Of a DNA stretch of 64,000 bases, positions 19,925-33,790 are shown one piece after another. This DNA comes from Neostethus bicornis. Its lineage: Eukaryota > Chordata > Actinopteri > Atheriniformes > Phallostethidae. The notes beneath the pieces were generated by a model, which was given only the letters and a program-made list of their open reading frames with translations, ran no database searches and was not told the DNA's origin. A program made the position numbers and the translations under genes. The DNA lies in assembly GCA_902685375.1 (NCBI GenBank), contig LR738541.1:32879008-32943007 (forward strand), written 5' to 3'. Position 1 is the first letter of the stretch. Each line of letters starts with the position of its first letter.

Positions 19925-22900
19925 TTTGTGTTTGTATTTGTATTTATTGTTTCATTTCATTCAAAACAAAAGAACAAACGCATCTTAAAAAAAGGTCTTC
20001 AGTAAAAGAAATGATGAATGAAAGGGTACAGAAAGAAGCAAAAGCTTATAATATCTGCCCCCTAGCAACAACAATTATATACTGTACAACCAGGGTGATG
20101 CACGACAAAAAAAAAAAAAAAAAACATCAAACAACATCAACAACAACAACAAGAGAGAGTTTTCTGCTACATATATCTATCAATTAATAGTTGTTTCACA
20201 CTTTTCTTAAATGAATGAATGGACTTACATGATTTAATTTTATTGTCCAGGTTGTTCCACAGATTAACACCTTGAATTGAAACACATCTTTGTTTTGGTT
20301 TGGTTCGAAATTGTGATTTAACAAATAGATCAGTTCCTCTTAAATTATGCAGACTTTCTCTTTTTTTTAATTGTTTTTGTAATCTATATGGTAATACCTC
20401 TTGATGAGCTTTATACATAGTTTTGAGAAGGTTATATTCTAACAGATCATTGAATTTTAATGTTTTTAATTGGATAAATATTGGATTTGTGTGTGCTCTG
20501 TAACCACTCCCACTAATAATACGAAGTGCTCTCTTCTGTAAACAAAAAAGTGGTTCAATGTGTGTTTTGCAAGCACTTCCCCAGACTTCAACACAATAGA
20601 TTAAATATGGAACAATTAAAGAGTTATACAATAAAAACATAGCGTCTTTGTTCAGAGAGTCTTTCACCTTGTGTAGAACAGCAATGGTTTGTGATACTTT
20701 ATTTCTTACTTTTTCTATATGAGGTTTCCATGTTAACTGTTCATCAATCAGAACACCTAAAAAATTTATTTTTTGTGTTCTTTCGATTTCTAATCCTTGT
20801 GTGAGCAGTCTTGGATTTATATCTTTGTTTTTACAACTGAAAACCATAAACTTAGTTTTATTTATATTTATAGATAATTTATTGACATTGAACCATTTTA
20901 ATATTTTTTTAAACTCATTTTCTACAGTTTTTAGAACCTCGTTTATATTGTTCCCAGAATAAAATAAAATGGTGTCGTCTGCAAACAGGATGCATTTTAG
21001 TATGTAGGAAATGGACATAATATCGTTAATATAGAGAAGAAAGAGTATTGGGCCAAGGACCGAACCTTGGCGAACTCCACACGTTATTTTACTATATTTA
21101 GATTTTGTGCTGTTGATTTCTACAAATTGATAACGGTCCGTTAAATAACTTGTGACCCATTGATGTGCCACACCTCTTATGCCATATTTGAATGATTTAT
21201 GCAATAAAATTTCATAATTTAAAGTATCAAAGGCTTTTTGCAGATCTACAAAGACACTGACTTCTTCTTCTCCTTTCGGCATTTCCCTTCAGGGGTCGCC
21301 ACAGCAAGTCAGTTTCTTCCATCTAACCCTATCTGCTGCATCCTCTTCGGTCACGCCAACTATCTTCATGTCTTCCTTCACTGTATCCATGAACCTCCTC
21401 TTTGGTCTTCCTCTAGCCTCTTTCCTGGTGGTTCCAAATCCAGCATCCTTCTGCCGAGTACTCGGCCTCTCTCCTCTGTACATGTCCAAACCATCTCAGT
21501 CTGGCCTCCCCGGACTTTATCTCCAAAACCTTAACATGTGCTAGTTCCTCTGATATACTCATTTCTGATCCCTGTCCATCCTGGTCACTCACAGAGAGAT
21601 CCTCAGCATCTTCATCTCTGCTACCTCCATCTCTGCTATCCTGTCTTTTCCTCAGTGGCACTGTCTCTAGACCAAACAGCATGGCGGGTCTCACCACGGT
21701 TTTGTACACTTTTCCTTTCATTTTAGCTGAAACTCTTCTGTCACACATCACACCTGATACTTTTCTCCACCCGTTCCAGCCTGCTTGAACACGCTTCTTC
21801 ACCTCTTTTCCACACTCTCCGTTGCTCTGGACTGTTGATCCCAAGTACTTAAAATCTTCCACCTTGTTTATCTCTTCTCCCTGTAACCTCACTTTTCCAT
21901 TTGGATCCCTCTCATTCACACACATGTACTCTGTCTTACTCTGACTAATCTTCATTCCTCTTCTTTCTAGAGCAAACCTCCACCTCTCCAGCTTTTCCTC
22001 CACCTCTTCCCTCTCTCACTACAGATCACAATGTCATCTGCAAACATCATTGTCCATGGAGATTCCTGTCTGACCTCGTCTGTCAGCCTGTCATCACCAT
22101 AGCAAACAGCAAAGGACTCAGAGCAGATCCTTGGTGCAGTCCCAACCCCACACTGAACTCCTCTGTCTCACCTACAGCACACCTCACCACTGTCTTACAG
22201 CCCTCATACATGTCCTGAACCGCTCTAACATACTTCTCTGTCACACCAGACTTCCTCATACAATACCATAGTTCTTCTCTAGGTACCCTGTCATACGCTT
22301 TCTCAAGATCTACAAAGACACAGTGCAGCTCCCTCTGACCTTCCCTGTACTTCTCTATCAGCATCCTCAAGGCAAATACTGCATCTGTAGTGCTCTTTTT
22401 AGGCATAAACCATACTGCTGCTCACAAATTCTTACTTCAGACCTTAGCCTAGCTTCGACAACTTTTTCCCATAACTTCATCGTATGGCTGATCAGTTTAA
22501 TTCCCTCTGTAGTTACCACAACTACTGTACATCTCCCTTGTTCTTAAAAACAGGAACTAGCACACTTCTTCTCCATTCATCAGGCATCTTCTCACTTTCT
22601 AATATTCTGTTAACAGCCCAGTCAGAAACTCTACTGCCACCTCACCTAAACACTTCCATACTTCTATAGGGATTCCGTCAGGGCCGAGAGCCTTTCCACT
22701 CTTCATCCTCTTCAGTGCCCTCTTTATTTCTACCTTACTGATCCTAGCCACTTTCCGGTCCACTTTGGTAACGTTTTCTACTCTTTGTTCTCTTTCATTC
22801 TCTTCATTCATCAACTCTTCAAAGTACTCTTTCCATCTTCCCATCACATTACTGGCATCTGTCAAGAGACATCCATTCCTGTCTTAATCACCCTAACTTG

Positions 22901-25115
22901 CTGCACATCCTTCCCATCTTTGTCTCTCTGTCTTGCCAACCTGTATAGGTCCATCTCTCCCCTCCTTGCTGTTCAGCTTAGCATACAAGTCGTCGAAGGC
23001 TGCTTGTTTTGCCTTTGCCACCTCTACTTTAACCTTATGCTGTATCTCCCTGTACCCTTGCCTACTCTCCTCAGTCCTCTCAGTGTCCCACTTCTTCTTA
23101 GCCAGCCTCTTTCTTTTGATACAATCCTGCACCTCCTCATTCCACCACCAAGTCTCTTTATCTATCTTCCTTCCAGATGACACACAAGTACTCTCTTGCC
23201 TGTCTCCCTGATCACATTAGCTGTAGTTGTCCAGTCATCTGGAAGCTTCTCCTGCCCACCAAGAGCCTGTCTCAACTCCGTTATAAAGTTCAAGCAGCAC
23301 TCTTCCTTTTTCAGTTTCCACCATTTAGTCTTCTGCACTTCCTTCATCTTCTTAGACTTCCTCACTGCTATGGTCATCTACACACGACCATCCTGTGCTG
23401 TTTGGCTACACTGTCTCCTGCTACAACTTTGCAGTCACTGATCTCTTTCAGATTACACCGCCTACACAACATGTAATCTACCTGTGTACTCCTTCCTCCA
23501 CTCTTGTAAGTCCCCTGTGTTCCAGCCTTTTCTTGAAATAAGTATTCACTACAGCCATTCCATTCTTTTCGCAAAGTCGATCACCATCTGACCTTCTGCA
23601 TTCCTGTTCTGGATACCAAACCTGCCCATCACCTCCTCATCATCTCTGTTTCCTGCACCAACGTGGCCATTGAAGTCTGCTCCAATAACAACTCTCTCAC
23701 TTCTAGCGATGCTCTGGATTGTCTCATCAAAGTCTGACCAAAATTTCTCTTCTCCTCGACACTCACATCCTACCTGTGGCGCATACCCACAAACAACGTT
23801 GAAAGACACTGACTAAAAAATGTTTTTTGTCCATGGCGTTGGTAATTTCTTCGGCCAGTTCCATTAACGCTGTAGCAGTTGAATGAATTTGAGCGAAATC
23901 CATATTGGCTGTGACTTAAAATGCTATACTTATAAATAAACTTATTTAATCTATTCACAAAAAGTTTTTCCAAAATTTTAGAGAACTGCGAAAGCAGTGA
24001 TACAGGTCTATAATTGGATAAGTCATTTTTATTTCCTTTTTAAAAAGTGGAATAACTTTTGCTACTTTCATATGTTCAGGAAAGACTCCTGTGCAAAAAG
24101 AAAGAATACATAAATAAGTGAATGGTTCATAAATAACATCTATAATTTTCTTTATCAGTATTATGTTTACATCTGCATAGTCATTTGATTTTTATTTGCA
24201 CATTCCTTGACAATTTTCAAAATTTCACTTGCTTGCACATTATAAAGAAAAATAGTATTTTACATTTTTAACTATGGTTCGACCATCAGCGTGCTCCGTT
24301 GGGATAGCTTGTGTCAGCGCAAGGCCAATGTTCACAAAGTAATTATTAAATTCATTTACAATATCTTCTTTTCAAAATGTCAACGTTGTTCTTTGTGATG
24401 TAATTTGGAACATTAGCATTTACGTTATCTTTTTGTAAGATGGTGTTTACCACACCCCATGTATCTTTGGCATTATTTTTGTTTTTGTCTAATAATTTGG
24501 TATAATATTTTCTTTGCCTTCTCATTATTGATACTAGTTTATTTTTGTATTGTTTATACTGTACTTCAGCATCTTTAGTTCTTAGTTTTGAGAAACATTC
24601 TATAAAGGTGATTTTTTTTCTTACACGCATTTTTCAACCCGTTTGTCATCCATGGCTTATGAATGATCTTTTTACCATTAACACAGATTTTTCTTTTTTT
24701 GCAATTTTTGTCATATAGATCATTAAATGTCACCATAAACGCATTAATACATCATTCATGTTATGAGTATATACTTTGTACATGATTCCAGTTTTGTTTT
24801 TTAAGGTCTTCTCTAAAAGCTTCTAAAGCCTTGTCTGATCTATCTCTTACATAAATTTCTTCTTGAACCTTGTTATTGTACAATTTTTCATAAATTATAA
24901 ACACAGGGAGATGATCACTCACGTCTCTCAAAAAGATACCACTAATAATTTCACCGTGTAGATTTGTACTTGTATATATATTATCAATAATTGTAGCACT
25001 ATGAGTTGTGATCCTGGTTGGTTTGGTAATAAGATAGATGGTTAATAAGGTGACTGTTTTCTTTGTATCCACTGGCGATGTCACTCGTTTGGAAAGATTT
25101 GATCCTCATTAGAAC
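19925..25115 (-). mobile_element. CR1/Rex-like LINE, split by an RTE insertion (units 1/2)
   Basis: The 5' half is at 25115-23802 on minus and the 3' half at 21262-19925. Joined order of motifs: endonuclease end (SDHLPV), linker, RT start (IPLFKKGNKNDLSNYRPVSL, QYGFRSNHSTA in the unit 2 copy), then VFVDLQKAFDTLNYEILLHK, GVRQGSVLGPILF and LFADDTILF (catalytic FADD), ending at stop 20167. The 3' UTR carries an A-rich tract and CAA repeats. The N-terminal endonuclease is missing. The clade (CR1, Rex1 or L2) is not certain. The element bridges the unit 1/unit 2 border. Confidence 0.82.
21263..23801 (-). mobile_element. RTE LINE inserted in the LINE above (unit 1)
   Basis: Flanked by a 13-bp target duplication AAAGACACTGACT (21250-21262 and 23802-23814). 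Carries endonuclease and RT blocks in minus orientation (VVCGYAPQVGC, VIGADFNGHVG, ALGPDGIPIEVWK, AYDRVPREELW, MMFADDIVICS in the unit 2 copy). It is 5'-truncated. In unit 1 the frame is cut by many one-base indels; in unit 2 it is open. Confidence 0.9.
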
Positions 25116-25724
25116 ACAGCTTAACCCAGATAGAGTAAAAATATGTTATGTATTTTGTTACTCTTCACTAACTTGATAAAGACTATGCATTGCAGAAATA
25201 ACCCCATTAATCGGATAAATTTGATCATATACGTAGCAGATCAAATTTTAGCAGATCACAAATTTAGATCAAAGTTTTGACCGTGGGGGACATAAACGAG
25301 TTTGTAAGTGCAGGTCATTTACAATAAATCAGAAAGGTTTGAGAAGTGAAAAAAAAAAAATCAAATCTCGATCCAACGCAAATGAGGAGCAACCATCACA
25401 TAAAATAAAGTTGTCTGAATAAACTTAATATCTTTCCCAGTTTGGGTAACTTTTTTTTCCTCATATAACTGGGACAATGTTGAAATGAATAAGATAAATG
25501 GCATCTGTACATATCACTCAAGGGAATACATTTCAGATTGTTGTTTATTGTAATGATACTGCAGTTTTAACTCATTTTTAACTGTCCATACAAATGTTTT
25601 GGACTAAATATGTTAATATTTAGATATTAATAACTACAGATACAACAAACATAATCCAATGACTTTGTAAGAAGTCATTCAACATCTGAAGGTCTTGTTA
25701 TTTTGGAAATGACCCAGACCTGGG

Positions 25725-26362
25725 TTACCATCCATGAGGCCTTCTATGTGGCCTTCTGTGAGGCCTTCTATGAGGTCTTCCATGAGGCCTTCCATGAGGC
25801 CTTCCATGAGGCCTTCCATGAGGTTTTCCAGGAGGCTTTCCATGAGGTTTTCCCGAAGGCCCGGAATGGACCGCCTCCAAATTTGCAGTAGAGGCCACAA
25901 CCCCACATTCCACAGCATCCACAGCAAAATCTGCAGCTAGGATGATTTTTGCCTTGGCAGCGGTCATGCCCTCAGGGGACATCTGTGTGGGACATAAGAA
26001 ATAATTTTCTTCTCCATCTTGATCACCTCTATCTGTACATCTTAATATAGAGCAATTATGAAAAAAACCTAAACGTAAATTTCTTTACGTTTATGAACAT
26101 ATAAAACAGTTTTTTTTAGCTTACGTAAAACATTGCTTACCATCCTGCCGACTGAGTTGTCTTCAGACATGATCCATGTAAACTCCTCCTGCTGTAAATA
26201 AAGGTTTGCCATTAATATTTTTACAATTTTCTGAGACAATAAGACTCAAGAAACAGATTTAAGTTTTGTACTTACCTGAGAAGGAATTTCTGCAGAGCTC
26301 ATCTGAACACAAATGATTGTGAGCATGATGGCCGCCGCAACGGCAACACTGTAGATCTTCAT
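25725..26362 (-). CDS. hamp: H1 in unit 2: tail kept, cysteine domain out of frame
   Basis: Exon 1 26362-26276 and exon 2 26191-26141 are as in unit 1. Exon 3 (25982-25725) is open for 85 codons, but a base is missing in the GGCC/GGC word near 25950 and an extra A is present at 25864-25865 (CCGGAATGG against CCGGATGG). Between them the frame is shifted, so the cysteine domain becomes an unrelated sequence (KIILAADFAVDAVECGVVAS). The frame is restored at GPSGKPHG and the tail reads normally. Either two consensus errors or a real compensated frameshift. Confidence 0.65.
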
Positions 26363-27597
26363 CTTTTGAGCGTTGGAGGTCCTGGAGGATATTTTTGGTC
26401 AAGCAGATTTTCTCTGGTCTTGATGATTGTCGTACGCTACTCTGAGTCCTCCTGCCTGATGGTTGAATGTGTGAAGTGTGATGGTATTTATACTCACCTG
26501 TAAGATGTTGCTTCATTATTCTCAGCAGCTGTGAATATGGGAGTCATTTTAATAGTCTAAACCTGAACAAAAATGTACCCCGCAGGGTAAACAGAGGTAC
26601 AAGTTAATTAGATATGCACCATTCCATCTCCGTAGACCACTTAAGATTTTTAAATCTGGACTGACTACAACAAACAGGTCAAAGCAAAGTAGCGACCAAA
26701 CAAGTTAAGCTAAACATCAGCCTAAAAATTTTCCATGCAAAAATATTCATTACCACCCAAAACCAATAATGTCTGACTCTGCCTTCAGGGACATATTTGT
26801 GCTGTTTCTATATGCAAAGTAGACACAGAAACTCATTTCCGGGTTTATTCAGTTTAAATGTCCCTGCTTTAATTCATCTGATGTATATATCAAATGTATA
26901 TGTGTGTTTATATGTCGTTATAATTGTATTTGCTAATTGAAAACCTCGGTTGGTAGGTCTCAGGACTTGGATTGAAAAGACCATAGTTTTACTCCTGCCG
27001 ATGGCCAAATTCCAACGAGACAAATCCAGGGAAGCAAGATCTAACCTACTTCCTACTACTGGCACAATTAATGATACTTTTCATGAGAAATTGGCTCAGA
27101 TTTTGAGTTTGTGCCAACAACTGGGTGCAGTTGCTTGACCAAATCTGCTCCACATTGGGTGCAAGGCAATCTTCCCATCAAGCAGAGCACCTTGATGAGA
27201 AGTGGACAAGGCTACTGGAACAATGCAGAAATGGCTAAGATGTAGATCTAATGTCTCGTATAGACCTGTTGGCAACCTGTCACATCAATAGCCTGCTGAG
27301 AGGGGTTACATGCAGAGGATCTGGAAGGCCAAAGCAATTTTTACACTTTGGTTGTTTGGTAGTAACCACCAAACAAAAAGAGTGGTTACATCAAACATCT
27401 TGGTCCACGACAGAATGCTGGTAGAAACACTTAAAACACTATACACAAAGTGTGATAGTGGATTTTTAATATTTATGTACAATAAAGACGTGCAGTGTAA
27501 TTGTGACCATTGTTCTACATGGTTAGATCACCAATTTGAGACTGGCGACCATACCGAGCCTCTTACCTGATACTAAACTGCTACAGACAATAAAATT

Positions 27598-27970
27598 GCA
27601 AGTGGCCATACCAGCCTAACAATGCCTGGTCCCGTCAGACCTCAGAAGCTAAGCATGCTGGGCCTGGACAGTACTTGGATGGAAGACCGCCGGACCCCAG
27701 GTGCCATGATGGGACGGCTGTTGAGATTAAATTGCCATTGTGTCCCTGGGCAAGACATTTCACCCACGTTGCCTAGTCAAAGTAGTGTATGTGCGATTGG
27801 TTGGTGATGATCAGAAGGGCCGATGGCGCAAAATGGCAGCTTTGCTTCTGTCAGTTTGGCCCAGGGTAGCTGTGGCTACAACAGTAAATTGCCATTACAT
27901 GGTATGGCGTGAATGAATACTTTAAGAGTCCTGAAAAGCGCTATATAAATACAATGCAGTACAATGCAAG
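27598..27970 (+). mobile_element. 5S-derived SINE, unit 2
   Basis: Copy of the element at 2983-3355, same 5S-like head and GCGCTATATAAATAC tail. No useful difference seen. Confidence 0.84.
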
Positions 27971-28805
27971 TGAAATTGAAAATTTGGATGGATAGATGGA
28001 TGAATAGATCGATATAGGTTTTACTCTAAATTTTTTGTTAAGTTGTCTACATCATAGCATATATTTCACTAAATTTCTCTGGTAACCACAGTTGCCAGAT
28101 TTTCTACAGAAAATTTGCACATTTTTTACAGTGTACATCTGAAGAAAACTTATGATAAGGAACCCAGAGAACTGCAGTGTTCGGTCAAACCAGCAATCCT
28201 AGTTCTGACTGGCATAATAAATTTGAGTGAACCTATTTTTCAGATTTATTCAGGAACAACATTCTGACAAACAAGCAAATATTAAATACATCGAACACTG
28301 AAGATTTGGGAACTGCATATTCCTAGAGTTCTTTTTATGAAAGTCACATCAAATACCTTCTCTGGACCTACAAAACAATATGGATTATTCTAACAAATTT
28401 TGACGTGCCCCTCCACCTTCCAGCACTTTTAAAAATGTATAGTGAAATTCACTATTCCATTCAGCAATGGAAAACAGAGTCCTCTTTTCACTCCAAAGCT
28501 CCTCCGTTCCTGATTTTTATTCTAGAAATAGTATATATTAATTGTGTCATCCCTGGCTTGAGGTCATTATTGGGGTATGATAATGAAATGAGTAATATAC
28601 ACTGAATAAATAAATCATTTTAACATCTTAAGCATCTTTAAGATGCATTTTTAGCATCTTAACATGGGCCATGGGAAAAACTTTGTGTTTCTGTCTTTCT
28701 TCTGCTGATTTATAGATAAGAAAAATGTCCCTGTAGGTATTGTGATGTCTTGCCGCGATGGGTCAACATCAGATATCTCTACTCCTAAAATTTTTTCTTT
28801 GGGTG

Positions 28806-28945
28806 GTGTTTAGCTCGACTGGTTAGGTGGCCACCCCCTCTAAACCTGAACAAGTTTGATGGGGTCAGTCTAGATTTAAATCTTCACCTGTGACCCTTTT
28901 ATTCATGTCACCTGCTAATTCTTCCACCCTTTCATCTCTCATTAT
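28806..28945 (+). mobile_element. Degenerate tRNA-derived SINE, unit 2
   Basis: Copy of 4191-4330 with the same decayed B box. Confidence 0.48.
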
Positions 28946-30421
28946 TATGCACAAAAATGCACAGTGAGCTGAGTGCCCTGCTCATTTCAAAACACATCTG
29001 TCAGTCTTCTTTGACTTAAAAGTTACTCAAATATTGTTGTACGTGTCGATATGACCAGAGATAACATGCAAAAAAGCAAGCATAAAACAAGAAAAGGCAG
29101 ATTAGCGCTTACAAAAGAATGACTAACAAAAACTAACCCAATTAGTGTAGCCTAAAAACTCAGACATTCAGCATCTCATTTTTCAATGCTGGTGATGTCT
29201 AATGACAGTTTTTCTAATCAAGATGAAGAAGATGAAAACTTTGTGAAAGAGAATGTATCTGGAACTGGCCGGCTAGTTCCAGGTCTTGCGGAGAGGGCCA
29301 GCTGCTACGTTCATCCCTGCTTTTATTGGATTGCAGTCCCTGCGATCCTCCATGTCCATGGCTAGCTGTACACAAGAGTCCATGTTAGGAAAATTTTATT
29401 AGTTTCTCACAGCTTTTCTCCGGCCTAAAAGACTTCAGAAGACCATTTACTGTCATGATGTGAAGCTGAGGCCAAAAATATACCCTTGACACAACAGACA
29501 GGTTCAGATGAAAAAATCACAAGCAGATTTATTAGATTGATAAAAAGTCCAAATAAAGAAGACAAAACATAAAAACTAGTCAGATTCTAATGTAGCTGGA
29601 GCCAAAAACTGGATAACAGGTCAAGCATGATAAACAACGATCTGGCGAAGAGTGTGTTAAAAACTGTTCCATTTGCGCTCCAGCAGATGAGTAGATTAGT
29701 TTCAGGTGTGACTAGTTGCACACACACAGACAAGAGGGAGGGGGAAACAGGACACAGAGGGGGAACAGACTACTCTCCTGACATTTACACAGTTCTGTTG
29801 TTCTTCAAATGACCCTAGTTGGAATACTTTATAAAATTTTTCCAATAGTCCATAATAGCAACCATGTAAAATTCTATTTAAAAAAAAAAAAAAAAAAACC
29901 TAAGCGACACAAAAATTCTGTACCTCCGCTCCTCTATGCCCCCAGGCCCGATCCTATCAACAATGCCAAATGTAACTAGCCCGCTGGTTTAGGATTGGGA
30001 AAGAAGTTGCCAAGAAAGCAGAATAAAACCATAAAATCTATGCAATAAAGTACTCCACCTGCTACAACAAGAAACTTAGAGTTTCTTTCAAACAATGTTG
30101 TTGCAATTATTAAGATAAGATATGTTTTTTATGTTTCATCTATAGGAAAGTTTTTAGTTGAAGTGGTCAGAAAGAAAAGAAGAGGGGTGTGACCAACTAA
30201 CCAACTGGCAGTACTGGTTTCCCCTGGGCAGAAATTCTGTTCAGTTTTAGACAACTAAATGATTTGCATCTCATTACCTATTTTTTGTAATGACGCAACA
30301 ACTTCAAGGGTGAGTATAAATGCCAATACATTTTACATGTTCATGCAGAAGAATTCAGAGAAGGAGACAACAGTTTTCTACAATAGAGAACCTCTGCTTG
30401 AGTCAAATCGACGCTCCCAAG

Positions 30422-30940
30422 ATGAAAGCCCTTAGCATCGCAGTTGCAGTTGCCGTCCTGCTAATGTTGATCTGTTGTGAGATGAACCTCGCCGAAGAAA
30501 TTTATGAAGTAAGAAACTGTTATAAATGATTGTGTTTCAGTTTACTTTTTACCCAATGTCATATTGTCGATGGTAACTTTAAAAACTTTGTCCACAGGGA
30601 GAGCAGTCGACTCAACTTTATTATAAGAACATGGAATTTGCAAGAATGGTAAGGTGTTTTGACTAAATAGAGGAAGGTCAACACTTTTTGCTTTTTGGCT
30701 TGAAGAAAAATAGTGTTTCCCCTCTTACTTCTCACTTTGAGCAAATATCGAAGTGAAAAGGGTGGTTTATTTGCTGATGAAATTTTTCTCATCCCTCAGT
30801 CACCAATCCCTGAGAAGCCCGAGCCTGAAGAGCCCATGCCTGACAAGATGACCATGCAGTTTGCTGCCCAATTCCCCAACTGCAGAATTTGTTGCCGCTG
30901 CTGTCGTATGAGAGGTTGTGGTCTTTACTGCAAATTCTGA
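30422..30940 (+). CDS. hamp: H2 in unit 2: divergent 7-Cys hepcidin
   Basis: Exons 30422-30508, 30598-30648, 30800-30940. Protein identical to unit 1 H2 (92 aa). Intron 2 is one T shorter in a T-run. TATA box near 30315. Confidence 0.87.
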
Positions 30941-31507
30941 ACAAGTCCCTAAGAGATTCCAAGAGTTGGTTAACCATAATAAACCCTACAAATCTTCAAT
31001 AAGTTTCCAAAAAAAAACATATTCATTTGTGTTTAAGGAAGTTGTAGTTGTTCAGTTCTCTAAGTGTTCTTAGATTTGCTTAAATTAATGAATAATTAAA
31101 CGATCTTGTTGTTAGCTATCCAATTTATGAAGTGTTCATTTAAATAATAAACTATTTATAACATGTGATGTGTCTTGGTGTTGCTTTGAATTGGGAGCTG
31201 GAGTTATTTCCAGAATAAATTTCACTATTTTGTAATTGATATATTTCAAATAAAATTATGACAAAATTTCATTCTATAAAAATTTGGTAAAATAAGAAAA
31301 CAAAGAATCAAATTTAAAATAAAATCCAGCAGCCACGAGGGGATGGCTGTCATTGCTTCAGGCTATACGCTGGACACGACTGACAACAAAAATATCATTC
31401 GGTCACACATGGCAATATTTTCTGACTCCTTGCCTACATCACAAGCACAATCGGAAATTAGTCTATCGCAGTGCTTCACGGGCGTCGCGCAGTGTTTTAT
31501 ATGAATG

Positions 31508-31714
31508 AATGAATTACTCTATTCATCCCTCACCGGGGAAATTTGTTTGCTGCACTCCTTACACCGCAGCAGGCTGCCCTTCAACGGCGCCAATGGTGGG
31601 AGAAGCGGGGGTTAGGTGTCTTCTCCAAGGACCCTGGACGTGCTCTCCGTGGGACGCGAACCCGCGACCTTCCGGTCCGCGGGCGAACGCTCTAACCACG
31701 CGGCCACCGTCTCC
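31508..31714 (-). mobile_element. tRNA-derived SINE, unit 2
   Basis: Copy of 6893-7095. Here the head has CCGCGGGCGAAC where unit 1 has one G fewer, so this is the better version of the tRNA-like part. Confidence 0.8.
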
Positions 31715-32324
31715 AATATATTGTGCTCCTTGAGGTAATGTTGCTGATCAATTTAGATTCATTAATTTCATTTAATATATTTTTCAGTATTGAATGGTTC
31801 AAATAGTAGAAAATATTCATAGCTTAAATAAGAAGTAATTTTTTTTTAATGTCAAGTAATTCATGCCCTTAAAGTCTTTTTTGTTACAGACCAAAAAAAC
31901 ACTATTAATAAAGCTGTTCTTTGTTGTACGTTGCTTTCCCTTTTTAAGTTTTGTTTAATGTTAATAAGGATACAATGTTATGCAGAGATGTATTTATAAC
32001 AATTTCATATATAGTGATACTAACTATAGTCACAGCGGAGAGTGGGGGGGGGCGCGAAATATTTTCTTCTTCTTAGGGGGGCGCAACAGGGAATAATTTA
32101 GAAGCACTGATCTATAGCAACATTGTCTTTAAATGTACACATGTTTTTATTTACAGTATGCTCCAAATTTTTCTATGATATTTTATTATCCAACATTTGT
32201 TTGTTCTAAACCACCTTTGTTTGACAGTTTATTTCAAATCAGTAACCTTTTATCACAAATTAAATGAGCTTGAATAATGTTGATACGGTATTACCTTTAT
32301 TTAATAGGTCATTATATTTGAGTC

Positions 32325-32677
32325 ACCTTTTTAACTGTCTATGCCTTTTGGGTTGCGGGGAGTGCCGAAGCTCATTCCGGCTGATTGAAGGCAACGGGCA
32401 GGGTATACCCTGAGCAGGTCGCCAGCCTGTTGCGGGACCACACACACACTCATTCCTCTGGGTAATTTGGCACCAGCCAATCAACCTAACGCGCATGTTT
32501 TTGGAGGGTAGGAGGAAACCGAAGTACCCGGAGAAAACCCGCGCAGACATGGGGAGAATATGCAAACTTTCTACAGAAAGGTCAGTGTTCCAAGCCTCGT
32601 CCCCACCCCTGACTCGAACCTACGACCTTCTTGCTATGAGACCACTGTGCTACCAACTGAGTCACCGTGCCACCAAT
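32325..32677 (-). mobile_element. SINE-D copy, unit 2
   Basis: Matches 7710-8062, including the tRNA-like head. Confidence 0.74.
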
Positions 32678-33437
32678 TATTTTATTTCTTAAAAAAGGTT
32701 ATCATATTTATGAGTATAAATACTTTTAAAACAAAAATTATTCTCACATAAACCTGATTGGTGAACTTCCAACCACTTCCGTCCAGCACTCTCTTTGTTC
32801 TGCACAGTAAAATCCAATGAAAAGACACAAGATGCTCAGTTTAACAATGAGTTTAATGGTCTATGTGACTAAGATGTGTCAGTAGCTACATATTCAGCAA
32901 GGATTAACAAAGAAGCAGAAAAAAAAACAGCAGAAACTCCTAATGACGACAAAATTGATAAACCCAAAAAACAAAGTGAATGATGGCAAACTTGTAACTT
33001 CAGATGTTCAGCAAAAGCAGTTTTCAGTTGCAATAAAAAATATCGTTATGTAGTCGAAATGCAAATTATATTAAATAGAGTGAAAAAAACTTAATTAGAA
33101 AACAAAGAGAACAAAATGAATGATATTGTTATTTCCAATCAATTTAAAGACAAATTTTGGCAATGTGTTGTGCAACTTGAAAGAGGGGAACGGTTGAGAG
33201 AGACATGGCAAACTAATTAATGGATATTTCTTGGTTTTCTCCGGGCACAAACATGTTTCGATATAAGGTTAGTCAATGAAATGGACTCTGGCTTCTTGGG
33301 CTGGCTTTTTTTTTTTTTAACCAGACGTACAAATATCTTCACTGATGTAATTTTATTACAATATAAACTTGAATAATTTAAGAGAAACTTCATGACAAAA
33401 ACTTCTTGTTACTGATGGGACAACAGTGGTACAGACC

Positions 33438-33542
33438 TCAAAACCGGCAGCAGACACCACAACCTTTCATGTTACGACAGCAGCCACAGCACAGATTGCA
33501 TTTACGCCTAGCGCGACGCTTCTCTCTGATTTCAAACGGCAT
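33438..33542 (-). pseudogene. hamp: H3 fragment in unit 2 (exon 3 only)
   Basis: Same 34-aa exon with REKR and eight cysteines. Upstream exons are missing, and the transposon end starts at 34317 as in unit 1. Confidence 0.88.
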
Positions 33543-33790
33543 CTGTGGAAGACATGAAGGAAGCTTTCATCTCATTTACTTCTATTGTAACTTTTCATTA
33601 GCTTATCTCAAAATACAACACCCCATGAGTATGGAAAGAATTCAGACCCGTTAAAATCTTTCAGTCTTTCTTGCATAACATTGTTGCCATTTGCTAAAAA
33701 AAAAATAAAATAAAATTCTTTTCTCTTCAGTCTACACTGAGTACCTAATCTTGGGAGAAAAGCATAAACGCATAAATTTTATTTAATCTT

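Larger units (their letters stand above)
1..24614. repeat. Tandem array unit 1 (A1 + B1)
   Basis: Base 1 aligns with base 24615 and base 49278, and the sequence then repeats nearly verbatim, so the period is about 24.6 kb. The unit carries hepcidins H1 (-), H2 (+), an H3 exon-3 fragment (-), H4 (+) and H5 (-), plus two Tc1/mariner elements, several SINEs and nested LINEs. Part A is 1-9700 and part B is 9701-24614. The phase of the unit is arbitrary because the window opens inside a LINE. Differences from the other units are mainly one-base indels, many in homopolymers. Confidence 0.95.
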
